64,000 nt of DNA from Dicaeum eximium (taxonomy: Eukaryota; Chordata; Aves; Passeriformes; Dicaeidae): NCBI GenBank assembly GCA_013396995.1, contig VWZP01005794.1:2305355-2369354 (forward strand), written 5' to 3'. Positions 1 to 13,500 of the stretch are shown here, piece by piece. Position 1 is the stretch's first letter. Each line of letters starts with the position of its first letter. The notes under the pieces were generated by a model, which saw only the letters and a list, made by a program, of their open reading frames with translations, did no database searches and had not been told where the DNA came from. The position numbers and the translations under genes are program-made.

Positions 1-121
1 GCTAAGCACAGAGGAAAAGTCCAGGTAAACACCTTTTCTCCTTCCCCTTTCACTCAGTTGTTTTTATTTTGTTTTGCTTAATGAGTTTCTGTTTCAAGTC
101 TCACAAAAAGAAAATAAAGGG

Positions 122-158
122 CAGGGCATGGCATGGCATGGCATGGCATGGCATGGCA
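122..158. repeat. (GGCAT)n simple repeat, truncated by assembly gap
   Basis: About six to seven perfect GGCAT pentamers run directly into the run of N, so the array's true right end is unknown. Open frames that start here (Met-Ala-Trp-His-Gly periodicity) are artefacts of the pentamer repeat and the unknown bases. Confidence 0.95.
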
Positions 159-576
159 NNNNNNNNNNNNNNNNNNNNNNNNNNNNNNNNNNNNNNNNNN
201 NNNNNNNNNNNNNNNNNNNNNNNNNNNNNNNNNNNNNNNNNNNNNNNNNNNNNNNNNNNNNNNNNNNNNNNNNNNNNNNNNNNNNNNNNNNNNNNNNNNN
301 NNNNNNNNNNNNNNNNNNNNNNNNNNNNNNNNNNNNNNNNNNNNNNNNNNNNNNNNNNNNNNNNNNNNNNNNNNNNNNNNNNNNNNNNNNNNNNNNNNNN
401 NNNNNNNNNNNNNNNNNNNNNNNNNNNNNNNNNNNNNNNNNNNNNNNNNNNNNNNNNNNNNNNNNNNNNNNNNNNNNNNNNNNNNNNNNNNNNNNNNNNN
501 NNNNNNNNNNNNNNNNNNNNNNNNNNNNNNNNNNNNNNNNNNNNNNNNNNNNNNNNNNNNNNNNNNNNNNNNNNNN
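159..576. other. Assembly gap (418 N)
   Basis: There are 418 consecutive undetermined bases. The left edge is a GGCAT array and the right edge a GGGGAA array, so at least one simple repeat, and probably a switch between two, lies in the gap. Nothing can be annotated inside it. Confidence 0.99.
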
Positions 577-600
577 GGGAAGGGGAAGGGGAAGGGGAAG
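577..600. repeat. (GGGGAA)n purine-rich repeat, G-quadruplex-capable
   Basis: Four G-runs of 3-4 separated by AA dinucleotides (577-597) fit the usual G3+N1-7 G-quadruplex pattern. The array abuts the gap, so only its right end is seen. G-rich repeats of this kind are poorly covered by several sequencing chemistries, which may explain the gap. Confidence 0.9.
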
Positions 601-3376
601 CAATGGAAAAGACTATGCAAGGTTGAGGGGGAAAAAGTAGGAAGAAAAACCCTAACTTTGCCATTCAAAAAACATACTCTGGAACTGTATTGTAAGCAAA
701 AAGACAAAATTGAACTGATGGACGCAGTAAACAAATTACTGGGTTTTTTTGGTTTTTAAATTTATTTTGTTATGACTAATGATATTTTCAATGCCTAGGA
801 AGACCAAGGTGGGGTCTGGTTCAAGGAATGCTAGGAAGTCCTACAGTTTGTCTGTAGGATCTCTTTATACATAATTCAGTATATGTAAAACAGCATCTCA
901 ATCTCTTGCTCCAAAATGTCATGGTTACTTAATTACTGGAAAGAGAAAGAGGAGAAAAGAAGAGCAGACATAAATAATGCATTCTGATGTAGAAATTGAT
1001 GTTTATGGGCTTCAAATCAAGCACAAGATGTTGCAAATTATTTATACCATTGGAGGGAATTCAGGTGCTATCCAAGGGCCTATGGGACATTAAAGCAAAT
1101 ATAGCAGAGATACAGGCACTTAAAGATGAGCTTCATCTTCCTCACAGTGTACTTCTATATGAACACAGTGCCCCCAAAAGTATTTGAACTTCCAGTCTCA
1201 TTTAAAACTTAAAAACCTACTTGCCCATTTTATATAACTTTAAGTAAAAACTCTGGCTTTTTATATATGCATATATATTCAAAATGTAACTAAACAAACA
1301 TCAAAATCTACAACTTAAAATGTTAGAGGTAAAAAGAAAGCAAGGACCTTTCTGAAATTTTGCTTTCTAATTTTCATAAACAGAGATTTGATCTGCAGAT
1401 TTGTTTTTCATTTTCCTATGCTCATGCCGCTACTTTTATACTTGCTACCAAAAAATGGTAGTTTGACCAATAAGGTAATAATGCTATTAGATATTACTCT
1501 TTTACTGTTCAGAATACAAAACAAGATAAAAAAAATGCACTGGTAAGAATTATATGAAAGATATATGACTAATAATTTAGAAGAAAATAGACAGGAAATT
1601 GAATGTGTTTCGCTTAATATTGTCTGTTTTAACTTGTTTTAAAGTTTGACTTGTTTTAACTTGTTTTTAAAGTTTTTATGTGTATTTGTCATAAATCAGA
1701 ATTAAAAAACACATACAAAATATATGGCAGAACATAACACTCAAAAATCAACAACCTTGTCAGCTCACAGGTAAGAAAACACTGTATCCACAGCTTGAAC
1801 TCAAGCCCAGAAAATGAATCTGAAAATGTATTTTTATAGAAAAACAAATAAGAAAATGAACTAATATTCAACAAGGAAAATTTTCTTTGGTGCTTAAGAG
1901 AAAATAAAAAAAAGTGAGACTCTGATAAAAGCACTAACCAAAGTAGATCTAGCTTCACCTTTGAAAAGCAGAGAAGATACAAGAATGCTCTAACACAGAA
2001 AAGGAGATTTAAATATAACAATACTGTGGCAGAACATTGAGATCTTAGAATTTGACTGTAAGTCAAGAATACCTGAACTTAATTTAAAACAGAAGCTTCA
2101 ATCTTCCATGTGTGATTGGAAAGCTACTTCTTCTGTCTGTCCAGTTCATTCTTTTGAGATGCAAATAGCTGCATATCTGGTGACGAAAAGTAATATGTAG
2201 TAATAAGCCTCATAATGTTATGGAGTATGAATATTGGATTATTTTATAATGGTTTCTTACAGCAGGAAAATAGATGTTGGGATTCTGTTTAACTGATTGA
2301 AGTCCATAATCTGGTTTTTAACCAAAATAATTATTCCAGCTCTAATTCCCTACTTTTTACATCACAAAATATACTCAAAGTCAAGTACAGAAGATATAAT
2401 TAAAGCTTCTGGTAATAAAAGAAGGGTTTTGAAAAGGAATTTGCACATCAGCAATAGCAGTCTAAGTGAAGCTGTGATGTACTGCTAAAATAAAATTGAA
2501 CTAAAAAATCCAAAACATCAGCAAAAGTGAATGGGTTCACATTCTGAATTTCTATCTGGAATTTCAGCTGAATTTTTCTCTCTGATAAACTTTAACACAG
2601 GATATCATATATATATGGCAGTGGAGGATATTCATTGAGAAGAACATCTGTTACCAAAAGAAGCTTCCCTTTGTCCCACATGTTAAATAGCTTTATTTAT
2701 CCTGATAATATTTGACAATTTTATCACATATGGAACCTTTTTGGTTTGTTCAGATTATTTGGACCTTTTTCCCTTTTGACCTTCTTCTCTGCCACAGCTA
2801 CTTCTGGAATCAGATGTAACTTATTCTCTTGAGATATTGGCACAACTTGCCTTCATGGACCAAAATGATTTTTTGTTTTCCCTTTTTTTCTCGGATAGTC
2901 CTTTCGTGACTATCAAATTATAGTGTTACAGGAGAAACAGAAATTTCTTTCTGAAAGACTGCAGACATTTTCACTAATCTCCCTCTGAACATTTTGAAAG
3001 GATTGGACAATTGTGAGTGCAGGAAATCTAGCTAAATCTTGCAACTGCATGTAATATGTGGCCCAAGCAAGATATCATAGCAATTTGGTTTTCCAACAGC
3101 CTTCAAAACATTATTTCTGTCCACCTTCTAGTAGAAGATGTTAATGGAAAATACCATAACAAAATACCAGTACCATTAGAGCTGTTAAACCACAAAGGAA
3201 ACAATATATTACATTTATCCCCATTTCTTCAGCTCTAACATGCAGACTGTCCCTTTGGAATCTCATGTTATAATCTCACAATGATCTTATTATCATCCTT
3301 GGCAAATAGTATTGCTTAGTGAATCAGAAGAGAGCAAAATGGACAGGCATGAGTAAAAACAGAGAAATCTCTTTTA
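601..3376. other. Unique AT-rich non-coding sequence, no gene recognised
   Basis: The longest frame is 125 codons on the minus strand (1689-2066). It is rich in Phe, Leu and Ser, as expected from AT-rich non-coding DNA, and I see no domain or plausible splice context. Small items are a 27-bp tandem duplication at 1625-1679, a 16-bp AT palindrome at 1262-1277 and an octamer ATGCAAAT at about 2160. None of these is strong evidence of function. Confidence 0.7.
1625..1679. repeat. Two-copy 27-bp tandem duplication
   Basis: Two adjacent copies both begin TGTTTTAACTTG (1625-1651 and 1652-1679) and differ only by a short insertion and a few changes near their 3' ends. It looks like a local slippage duplication. 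Confidence 0.75.
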
Positions 3377-3627
3377 TCACAGAATCACAAAATCCCAGAA
3401 CATGCTGAAGGGGCCCACAAGGACCATTGAGACCAAATCCTGGCCTTGCACAAGACAGCTCCAAGAGTCACACCGTGTATCCATGAGCTTTGTCCAAATG
3501 TTTCTTGAGCTCTGCCAGGCTTGGTGCTGTGACCACTTCCCTGGGGAGCCTGTTCCAGTGCCCAGCCACCCTCTGGGTGAAGAAACTTGTTCCAGTATCT
3601 AAACAAAACTCCCCGACACAACTTCAA
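3377..3627 (-). mobile_element. CR1 LINE fragment, 3' end
   Basis: The left edge, TCACAGAATCACAAAATCCC, is the reverse complement of the CR1 3' octamer tail. It is followed by the CR1 3'-UTR in reverse: a 'ctccaagagtcac' to 'ccatgagctttgtccaaatg' stretch, then 'cttccctggggagcctgttccag' and 'ctctgggtgaagaaact'. The copy is about 250 bp and 5'-truncated, as is usual for CR1. It is clearly diverged and has no coding capacity. Open frames on both strands here are shadows of the repeat. The family call comes from remembered CR1 consensus; the subfamily is not assigned. Confidence 0.9.
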
Positions 3628-6600
3628 CAGTAAAAGGTACCCTAGGTATAAGTAAAAGATAACCTAGCTATAATTAAAGTAGAAATAGTTATTACTGTTC
3701 TACATTTTGGGCCTGTCCTGCTTTCTATGCAACACAGTAAATTTCAGTTAAAACATTTTTTAAGGACAAATTCTGAAGCAGTGATAGTCTCCCTTCTACT
3801 TCCACGGAGCTGCCTTCCAGTATATTAGGTTAAGAAATGCTAAAAATGGCATAACAAAGAAATTTTCAGCTATACATAATCCTGGTCAATTGCCTAAGTT
3901 ACTAAAGACCTGATTTAGACAAGACAACTGGCTTCCAATTACAAAGCTGTTTTGTCAGAAAGAGCAGTGTGGCTCCATAATGTTTGTACTCCAACTTGTG
4001 AAGAGGCTTTCTTTCATGAAACTTCTTTTTTTAATCACATTTAGTTTGAGAAGGAAAGCCTTCTTCAAAGACATTTGACAGAGCAGCTGCTTTGGCAAAT
4101 CCCTGCTTTTTGCTGGGAACTACTATTATAATCTATATAATGTTATTTTTCACTTGCCTGAATTTTGTTAAGTATGACTATCCAATACATAGCAGTGCTT
4201 TGACCTGCATAGGATGATGTAATATGACCCCTGTACTTGGGCCTTTTTCTCAAACACCCAATAAAGTTGTGTCACAACCCTTTACTACTGTTAGTGATAC
4301 GAACAGGAAAAGTGCAATCAAATAACACCAGAACATACACCAAATTAAATTACAAGGCTTTGAAAAAAAACTATGAATCTGTGACACTGAGATTCACACA
4401 AGAAAATGTAATTTGCACAAATGTGCTTACAGAAGATGGAATTCATCTACCTGAAACACGGCCTGGCATTTAACATGGCATCCATGTGCACCTGACCTGC
4501 ACAGTCAGGTAGAGAAGGAGCAGCATCACACCAAAAATATCACATCTGATTTTGGGATCAAATTTATGAGACAGCCATTGGGCAGTTTCAGAAACAGAAA
4601 GTTTTGACTGAAAAAATGTAAAGTAATACTGCACATGTCAACCCCCGATCATCAGTCTTCTTCAATAAGGTTCTGCACTGGATTGTGCATATGCACTACA
4701 TGTACTGTGAAATTCCTACAGCCACATGACATCCCACAGAACTGTAATCATTTCTTAGTCTAGGCCCGTACTTTCTACATAACATTACAGGAAAGATATT
4801 TTTGTACATGGGAGATCTAATTGACTGAGACACTAAACCCCTTCCAGCCTAGAATGCAGACAGCAGCAAAAGAAACAGCAAGCCAATGTGAGAAGCTCAG
4901 GTGAACTGAAGAAGGTGAGTAATAAAGCTGAACAATCCTCTCCCTTTGTAGCAGACATTCCCTCCCTTCACCACAGGAGAGCTTATCTGTCTCCTGTTAG
5001 CTGGTGCAATAACTCAGAGCATCTCCCCCTCACACAAATTTGCTAATTGGTAAAATAACTCAATCAGGTCAGCTTGTCTTGTAGTGAGTTATTTTGGCAC
5101 CATGGAAGTGACACTCCCAGCTGGCAATAAATACCTTGAAAGCAAGATTGTAGGGAGATAAGCTGGAATTTCTCACTGACAGACAATTCACTTTACAAAC
5201 TATCAAAGCTATACCAAACTTTCACAAAGCAGAAAGCACATTCCCTGGAAGTGTGTGGGATGACGCTTCACAGCTTGGGACACCTGCCTTGCATTACTGT
5301 CTCAAGGGTTGAGTGAAAGGACTCTGTGTGCACCATCATCAATTCAGTGGCAAGTTACATTGACTCCTAATCTATACTATTTCTGTGCTAGCCATAAACA
5401 GGTGCCTTAATGTTGTGCACTGTTTTATGTCACCTACTACTAGTTCTTTTGTTTTATACTGTATAGTATTTAACTCTGTTTAAGGCCTTTTGTCTATTAA
5501 TTTCCTGTCTATTAAATAAAAAATCTAATTTTATAACCTGATCAGCCATTCTTGAGAATTTGTGAGCCAGAGCGATTCAGGTGCACATCACCTAAGTAGA
5601 GCTGCTGCCAAAATCTGAGCCTAAGGCAGGGCTTGTCTAAACCTCTCACTCAATCCACAATATCCTTTGGAGAAACACAGCCCCTCTTGAACTTGAAGCC
5701 TAGTCTGTTACCTCTGTATTAGGCTTTATGTAGTTCTGCATCCTTGACTAAATTCCCTGGTTGGGTTCATTAAAAAAAGGAAGAGAGTACTCTGCATGAG
5801 CAGATGGACTATATTTTTTTTTTTTCCCCCTGGAATTCTATTCATAAATCGATAACAAAAACTCATTTATTCCCACTGCATGCAAGTGGAGATAAGACCA
5901 GTGAATTTGAATTTTAAATAAACAATGAATAAAGTAGATTCGCTTGTTTTTGGAAATGAGCTAGTTCATTTTGTGTTGTTATAAAAAAAAAAAAAAAGGA
6001 ACCTGGCAGAAGAATAAGGTAAGACAGCCAATTGGTTATAGCAGTACCATGTCCTTGTCAGGAAAATAGTTATGTTTAAACCCCAACTATTCATTATACA
6101 TCTAGCATTTCAAGTACGCATTTGTTCTGCACTTTTATTGTATGAAGATACAGAACAAGGAGATTAATTATAAGATAGAAAGTTCTATTTTAACAAAAAC
6201 ATTAGGCAAAGTTCCAAATTAGTAAGCGAACCTCCCAAGTCATCAAAAATATACAGTAAAGTTCAAACCCTGGCAGATTTAAATACAAAAATTTTAATCT
6301 GAATGTTCTGATTTTCATCAGCCTAACAGCTGTGGGGCTGCCAAGAACTTAAAGTACTAAAAATATATTTTATCTATTTATTATTAAAGATATTGTTATT
6401 CCATTCATCAACTAAGCTGAAAAATATCAGCTAAAACAAATGCTTCCAAAACTCAGTTTTCAGTCTCTCACTACTGCATGCACCTGGCCACAGTAAGCAT
6501 GAATTCTACATACTGAATAGTCTAAAAAACAGTTCCAGTCTCTCTAAAACATCCTCCCCTTCAAAACATACAACAAAAAAATCCAACAAACTGGTCTACT

Positions 6601-6922
6601 CTGAAGAACTGCTATAAATTATTGTTGGCAAGAAGATTTTTCTGCTGGTCTTCTCAGTTTCTCTGAAGAAAATTAATCTCTTCATCCCCCTAAATTCCTA
6701 TTAGACATTTCCTAAAAAGGAATTTACTTTGTTTACTTGACAGTCTTGGATTTCAGTATTGCAACTGATTATAATGGAATCAATTATAAGCAAATGGCAC
6801 AAGAACACAAAACTCAACTCTAAAATGGCTTAAATTCTAACATAAAAATCTTCTCTACACTATGTCTAGATGAACACAACTCTGAAAATAAGAAATCCTC
6901 ATATCTTCAAATGGTTGAATCT
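3628..6922. other. Unique non-coding sequence with poly-T and poly-A tracts
   Basis: No gene is recognised. Visible items are homopolymer tracts near 5814-5826 (T) and 5983-5997 (A) and an 11-bp inverted repeat at 5052-5062 and 5085-5095. About 4870-5680 reads somewhat like an LTR or an old 3' end: an AATAAATA box near 5126 and a TTAAATAAAAAA box near 5512. I found no TG...CA ends or target-site duplication there, so I do not call it. Confidence 0.65.
5052..5095. repeat. 11-bp inverted repeat with 22-nt spacer
   Basis: AAAATAACTCA (5052-5062) is mirrored by TGAGTTATTTT (5085-5095). The arms are perfect but short and AT-rich. It could form a weak hairpin, or it may be chance. Confidence 0.6.
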
Positions 6923-7515
6923 TATTGCATCCTGGCTTGTATCAGGAATGGTGTGGCCAGCAGGAGCAGGGAGGGCATTGTTGCCCTGTACTCTGCACTG
7001 GTGAGGGCACCTTGAGTGCTGTGTCCAGGTCTGGCCCCTCAGTTTGGGAAGGACGTTGAGACGCTGGAGCACGTCCAGAGGAGGCAACGAGGCTGGTGAG
7101 GGGCTGGGAACACAAACCCTGTGAGGAACGACTGAGGGAGCTGGGGGTGTTCAGCCTGGAGAAAAGGAGACTCAGGGGTGACCTTATCACTCTCTACAAC
7201 CTCCTGAAAGGTGGCTGTGCTCAGGTGGGGTTGGTCTCTTTCTCCAGGCAGCACTGACAGAACCAGACGACACAGTCTCAAGATGCATCAAGGGAAATTT
7301 AGGTTGGATATTAGGGGAAAAAAGGTTTTTATGGAAAGAGTGGTAAAGTACTGGAATGGTCTGCCCAGGGAGGTGGCGGAGTCACCATCCCTGGACGTGT
7401 TTAAAAAAAGATTGGATGTGGCATTGTTTCTATGGTTTAATTGAGCGTTTAGAGCATGAGTTGGACTTGATGCTCTTGAAGGTCTCTTCCAACCTAGTGA
7501 TTTTGTGATTCTGTG
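6923..7515 (+). mobile_element. CR1 LINE fragment, 3' end (about 590 bp)
   Basis: The sequence follows the CR1 3' region in order: 'gcatcctggcttgtatcagg', 'gtgtggccagcagg', 'ttcagcctggagaaaaggag', 'ctgcccagggaggtggcgga', 'ggtctcttccaacctagtga', and a terminal octamer tail GATTTTGTGATTCTGTG ending at about 7515. It contains the C-terminal end of ORF2 plus the 3'-UTR, truncated at the 5' end. The frame is broken, and a segment around 7225-7270 is shortened and scrambled relative to what I recall of the consensus. The 77-codon plus frame at 7211-7444 and the minus frames here are repeat shadows. Confidence 0.95.
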
Positions 7516-10500
7516 AAAGATAGAATATAAGTAGTATACCTTTAAAATTAATTTTGATACATTTTTAGTCAATACAATAATTGAACTAACACAGACACAC
7601 AGGAAAGAAGGAAACAAGGACAGATTCTTTCTTTCCAGACAACACAGCTAATTTAAGTTACAATGACTTAAAAAGAAATCTGTGTTCATCATTTCAATTC
7701 AAGGCCACCATTATCTGAATGATTTAGGAGGCCATAAGAAATCCTGTGAGAATAGGAAACTGGCAGAGAGCTACATGAATCAGTGATCCAGGCTGACACA
7801 TCAACACTTAGAAGCAAGAAGTGTTGATGCAAACACCTCATATCACTCATATTTACTGTGCAAAGGCAAATCACATTACACTTACATCAAAAGTTTTCTA
7901 GCTCTTCTTTTAAAATGCAGTGTTGGGAGAGGTGGAGGAAGAGAGAAGTGGAGAATGTTGAGCTGACACTCTAAACCTTGGATGAGAAGTAGTGGCTGAG
8001 CATGATTACATGTCTGGCAGCGCTGTTATGAAGAAATAATGACAACCCACAGGAGGGCAGCACGTTTTTCCAACAATTAGGACATACAGTGGTGTCATTT
8101 CTCTTACACATTGTAAAAGATGCTGCACAAGCACAACAGAACAAGACGATAATATGTAATGATAGCCAGACCAAAAGGAGACAAGATATTTGAATCTAAG
8201 ACAGTAACTGATATTCATGTCACTTCCTGTATTGCTTTAGCTCACAGTTGGTGATTCATTTCTATGGGTGTCTTGAGGTTGCATTTGGGACAAAGTCCAA
8301 AACCTACAGAGATCAAAGTTTTAAAAGCAAAAAGAGTTGCAACATGGAAATATTTGTTTATTTATTTATTATTAATGAAATGCTACGACAGATAATCTTA
8401 TGCAGGAAATAAAGTTAATTTGCTATCAGTAATTCATCATTTCCTTTAAAATATTACGTGATTTCAGTAATTTATGGAAAAATTTATCTTCTCTCTTTCA
8501 AAAAAATATGATTCTGGGTAGTATCTAAACCCACATTAAGTTTAGGGTTTCATAATATTTCAAAATATTCAGTTAGGGTTTATTTATATTTTTTACATCC
8601 TGAGGCAATGCTAGACTTCTAAGACTGTTCTATGCTAAGACAGACACCCGTGGATTCATTTTAATATTGATTAAAAGTATGGTTTCTGGTACTGGCAGTT
8701 GTCAAAATAGCATCCCTATGGAAATTGCAGACTTGTTGTATATCTCTATTTCATCTGTTTCTGAAGAATAAATGACAGCATTGGTCTTTGAAATGTGTAT
8801 ATAGAACAAAGTTAATTTAACCACTGAAAAATCAAAGCCCATCATCCCCTACTGGTTTTGCCTTTAACTAGTCATAACTACATTTCCTGAATACCTTAAA
8901 ACCCACAAGATTAACTTGAACTGTAAAATGAAGAAGAAGAGTCACAATTTTTCTTGGAGCTCACAGTAGCAACATTGGTGAAAATGAAATTCAGTGCAGT
9001 GCTAGACAATTACATTTTCTAGATGGTGAATAGGATCTATGCTGCTCTTACAAATTCACTTTCCTGGCTTTATTTAAGTATGCCATGAGAACATAACTGT
9101 CTCTTATGTTCCCTTTAAAACACTTATCTCACTACATCTATCAGGAATAAAAGTATTCATCTTGTCTAAATGAGAGATGCGGACATAGATTTCATAAGGT
9201 TCTGTTTACAGAGTTGTATAAAATGATATTATGGGATCAATACTGCCCTGCAGCTCTTCTAGAAAAATAAAATTAGAAATGTATACTTTTTTGTTTACAA
9301 CATATGTAGCTTTCTAGAAAGAGTAAAAAAATTTTTCTGAACACTGTTTTTCTTGATTGGCCACTGCTGAAAATCAAATATTATGGATTATTTTACCCAT
9401 TGTTTATTTGTAAATTTTGAGAGAGGTGATGATAAGCCAGGGACCACTTTTAATACTTGTTTTTCTATTAGTATTATCTTAGGAACAGATTGCATCAAAA
9501 TTTGTCTGGACTTGGACTAGACTGCATCCAAACCAAGGTAACTCAGAAATAACAGGAACATAGCCAGACTCAAGGTGAAGTTGCAACAAAATGTTCAAAA
9601 CTACGGCAGATGGAGGTAAATGTTACATGTACCTATTTACTAAATGAGAAGTGCAGCTCAAGAATCTTGCAGAGGTAGTCATCTCAGATTAATAAAGAAA
9701 TAAACCCATGTGTATTATTTGTTAATGATTTCCTAAGAATATACATTTCAAATTTTCTCTGCAAATACAGGATCTACACCATTTGTTACGATGAAAGCTG
9801 ACAGTGCAAGATAAATTCAGCACTCAGAAAAAATCTGGAGGCCAAGGATAATGACCAGGAGTTAGAAGGGTTTTATTAACATTCTGAGAAATTCAGAATT
9901 TGTTTACAGCTTCACGTTTTTTAAAAGAATTAGTATGATAGCAACTTTTTCAGTCATGCTTTATTATCTTGCTAAATGGCTTCCTCTCCAGGAGAGGCTC
10001 TGTTCAGTAAGTTCCTGTCACACCTAAGGATGTGAGAACTCCAGAGCCAGTCTGCAGGTACAGGCTTTTGACATGCAAGACCTCTTACCACTTTGAAGGA
10101 AAGTGAAAGAACTTCTTTCTCTGTCCACACAGAACCTGTTCCCTTCTCCAAGGGCAGCACAAGTTGGGAACCCAACCATGGCAGCACAACTTAAATCCCC
10201 CTACTCCTCCAGCCAAAAACTCCTGATGTAACATCTAAGCAGTAAACCAGTTTCCTGTTTTACTTCCTTCGTAAAATGAGTTAATTGAATTAATCTGCTA
10301 CCATAGTGAGGAAGTTTTTCTTGTCTGGTCTAAAAGAACCACTCCTTCTGCAGCAAGTGTATATAGCCTACTTCCATGGCACCACTACCAGAACCTTAAT
10401 TCATATGAATTAATGGCAAACACTCCACTGAAAAGAAGGCAGGAAGAAAGACAATTTTCTTGTTAAAACAAATAGAGTTGCTACTCAATTTCAAATAACT

Positions 10501-13500
10501 ATATGTTATGGATTGCACCTTGGGCTGTCCCCTTCTCTTTACCAATTCTCAAAAAGCCCATAGTCATCATAGAGCAAAACTACTACAAACTTTATAATAA
10601 AAATATTTTTAAAAGGTCTGTGACATCAGCCCTGGAATACAGGGCTGGCTTCTCCAAACTTTTCTTTTTAATTTCTGGTCATAAGGAACAGCTAATGCAC
10701 ACTGACAGCATACCTATATACACGCATACAATTTATAAAACTTCCACAAGTATATGGAAATCATCACACCTGATCAGACAGAGCTTAGCAAAAGAAAAAA
10801 GTGAGCATTAGACTGATCGTCATTTTGACATGACAACAAAAGAAGACACCTTTCAGATTCCTTACAAACAGGTAAGTGAAGAATAAAGGTAAGTAAATTG
10901 TTCAGGACCAAGTAATTTAAGACTTTTGAGCTTCTATTAGGCCTCAGAAAAATAATGGAGAATAAATGCCTTTGTTTCATTCACTCCAATGCAGAAATCC
11001 CTACATATTTCAGGGATGCTATTTTATTTCTGCTATAACTGTAAAAACTATTTTTAGTCATTGCTAAGAGCTACACTAGCTAACCTGCAGAGTGCAGATG
11101 GGAAAACTTCCTGACAGTTTCAAAGAAGATATACTCGATCTCTTGCAAGAAGCATAGCAAAATGCTTTAAAAAATCCAGGACAAAAGCTTTTAAAGTATT
11201 ACTAATAGTTTTTTCCTATATGCTGCAGCCTCACTTTTCTGGGAGCGATATGCTGAGCTGCAGATAAACAGAATCACTGCTACTGAGAACATACAGCTGG
11301 GTCTGATGCAGGCCAGCAGGGGTCCAATAGGATTTATTAGCAAGGCATTCACTGTGTATATGTCACCCTAAAAGTCTGGGGTCTGGGTTGGAAGCAGCTC
11401 AGCACTCATTAGTAAGTCTGACAAGTATCGGACAGCCCCATGCAGAGCAGGCTTAGGGCTCCCAGCAGTCGGCAGTCAGAATCAGGAGAGCTGGAAAGCA
11501 AAATACCCACACACTTGCACAGCCCTTGACAGAGACATTTGGCTCTACAAATATAATTTTTTATAACTTAGCAGTGATCCTTCTACGCTAAGTATGGATC
11601 TCCAGAGATGTGTCTTTGCACCACAGGCCTTAGAATTCCAAGGTCCATTTTTTACCTTGGGAAGGATCCAAATGCAAGCTCACTTTCAAAGTCCTACCTT
11701 TGAATATGACAAGTTGACATGTAAGGGTAACCTTGAGTGCAGTGAAAGCAGTACTAAGATATTTATGAAGAACGAACTCAACTGAACTATGTGAAGTTAT
11801 TCATTGGCATTTACATGACAAACTTGAGTGCTTCTGTGAAGCTAGTGACACCTGAGATGCACAAAATCAATCCTCAAGCTGATCCAATATACCCGCAAAC
11901 TCAAAAGTACATAATTATGAGATTCAAGAGAAAATATTTGGAAAAAAATATATAGAAATTGCCTATGAAAAAACTTATCAAAAGAATCACTTATATTAGG
12001 AAAAAGACTGTTATCTATTAAAAAATAGGTAACGCATTGGAATATTAAGAAGATATACCATTTTCAAAGTCACAGCTACTGCTTGATTAGTTTTTATCAA
12101 AATTTGTCCCCTTACAGGATATTTATGAAGGATGAATTTATTATGTATTGATCAGATTTCTTATCAGGATCACGGCTTCACAGTGTTGGTAAATACATCT
12201 TATTTGATTGTTTTGTTTCAATTAGTATAAGCTGATCACAGGAAGACAGATGTGAATTGGTATCTTTCTTACTAGCTTTCTTTCTGTCTTTCTGTACTTT
12301 ACAATTCAGTGTCTATCTGCTTAAAATACCTACAATCTTAAACAGAAATAACAGGATTTTCAGATTAGCAATTATAAGCAAAAAACTAATCTGATTTCCT
12401 TACCTACCACTATATGCTGAAAAATCACTGGAACCCCTTTGCATTCTTACTATGCAAAAGAAAATCATGAATCATGGTATTTGTTATATCTTATGCATTG
12501 GTACAAGCATTTATCTCAGGGAATCAACCTTCTTCCCATTAATTAATAAGAAAAAAAAAGAGAAAAAATTTTGATATTTTCAATTTGTGCTAAATTAAGC
12601 ATACATTTTAATTAAACACACATTAGTTAAATTAAGGTATAAAATTCAATTAAATATACATTGTAAATGATAACAGTGTTGCCAATTAAATTGCATGTGC
12701 ATAAACAGATTTACTCATGCAGCCATGAAGGAGGAAGATGTGAACTCTCAATCATCAAATCATCACTTGCATGTAATAGTAACAGTTTGACCACCCAGAT
12801 TTAACTATAGTGCATATAAATATAGGATAAAGCGACATTTATTAAAGCACAATAGTCACCTAACAGCAGACACCTTAAATTCACTTTTATTCTCTTTCTG
12901 AGTTATACATTTGCTGTCAGAATGAATCTGCTATGAGGCAATGTTGTAAATGTTTGATTGGATACTCAGAATAGTCTTTCTATGCTCTTCAAGACCTGTT
13001 AGTCTGCAGACTTTAACTACTGAATTAGTTACAGAAATATTAAATGTTCTAAAAAGCATGTGGGAACATTGTGGAAGATAAAATAGTATTTTTCAGATAC
13101 CTTTTTTTCCCCATTATTATTATTCTTTACATTTGTTTGTTTAAACTGTTTTCATACCAGCCACACGCTGTTAACTGCTAATCAAAGTTTTATTGTTACA
13201 GTGCTTCTACATCAAGTACAACAGCTCAAAAACTATAGCACAGCAAGTGCTAAGAGTTTACACACGAAGCTTACACTTTACTTTTTCAACAAAAATAAAT
13301 TACTTTTATTAAAGTACCATGGCAATTACTTTTGTGCATCAAGAACAATTAGAGGTCCTCCCTACTCCAAAGACCTTCCCTCAGATTTAACTACTTCCTT
13401 GAAACTCCCTCCTTTTCCCCCTCTCAGTCTCCTGCCCTATCCATTCCTCTTCCTTGCACAATGACAACAACACCCACTCTTAGCAAGCCTGGAACTTTTT

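Noticed and set aside
69..759. Six overlapping open frames of 169-218 codons at the left edge
   Set aside because: They are open only because the 418 N are read as unknown residues and the flanking repeats lack stops. No real coding evidence.
1689..2066. 125-codon minus-strand frame rich in Phe, Leu and Ser
   Set aside because: Composition is as expected from A-rich plus-strand DNA, there is no domain, and no splice-site or promoter context.
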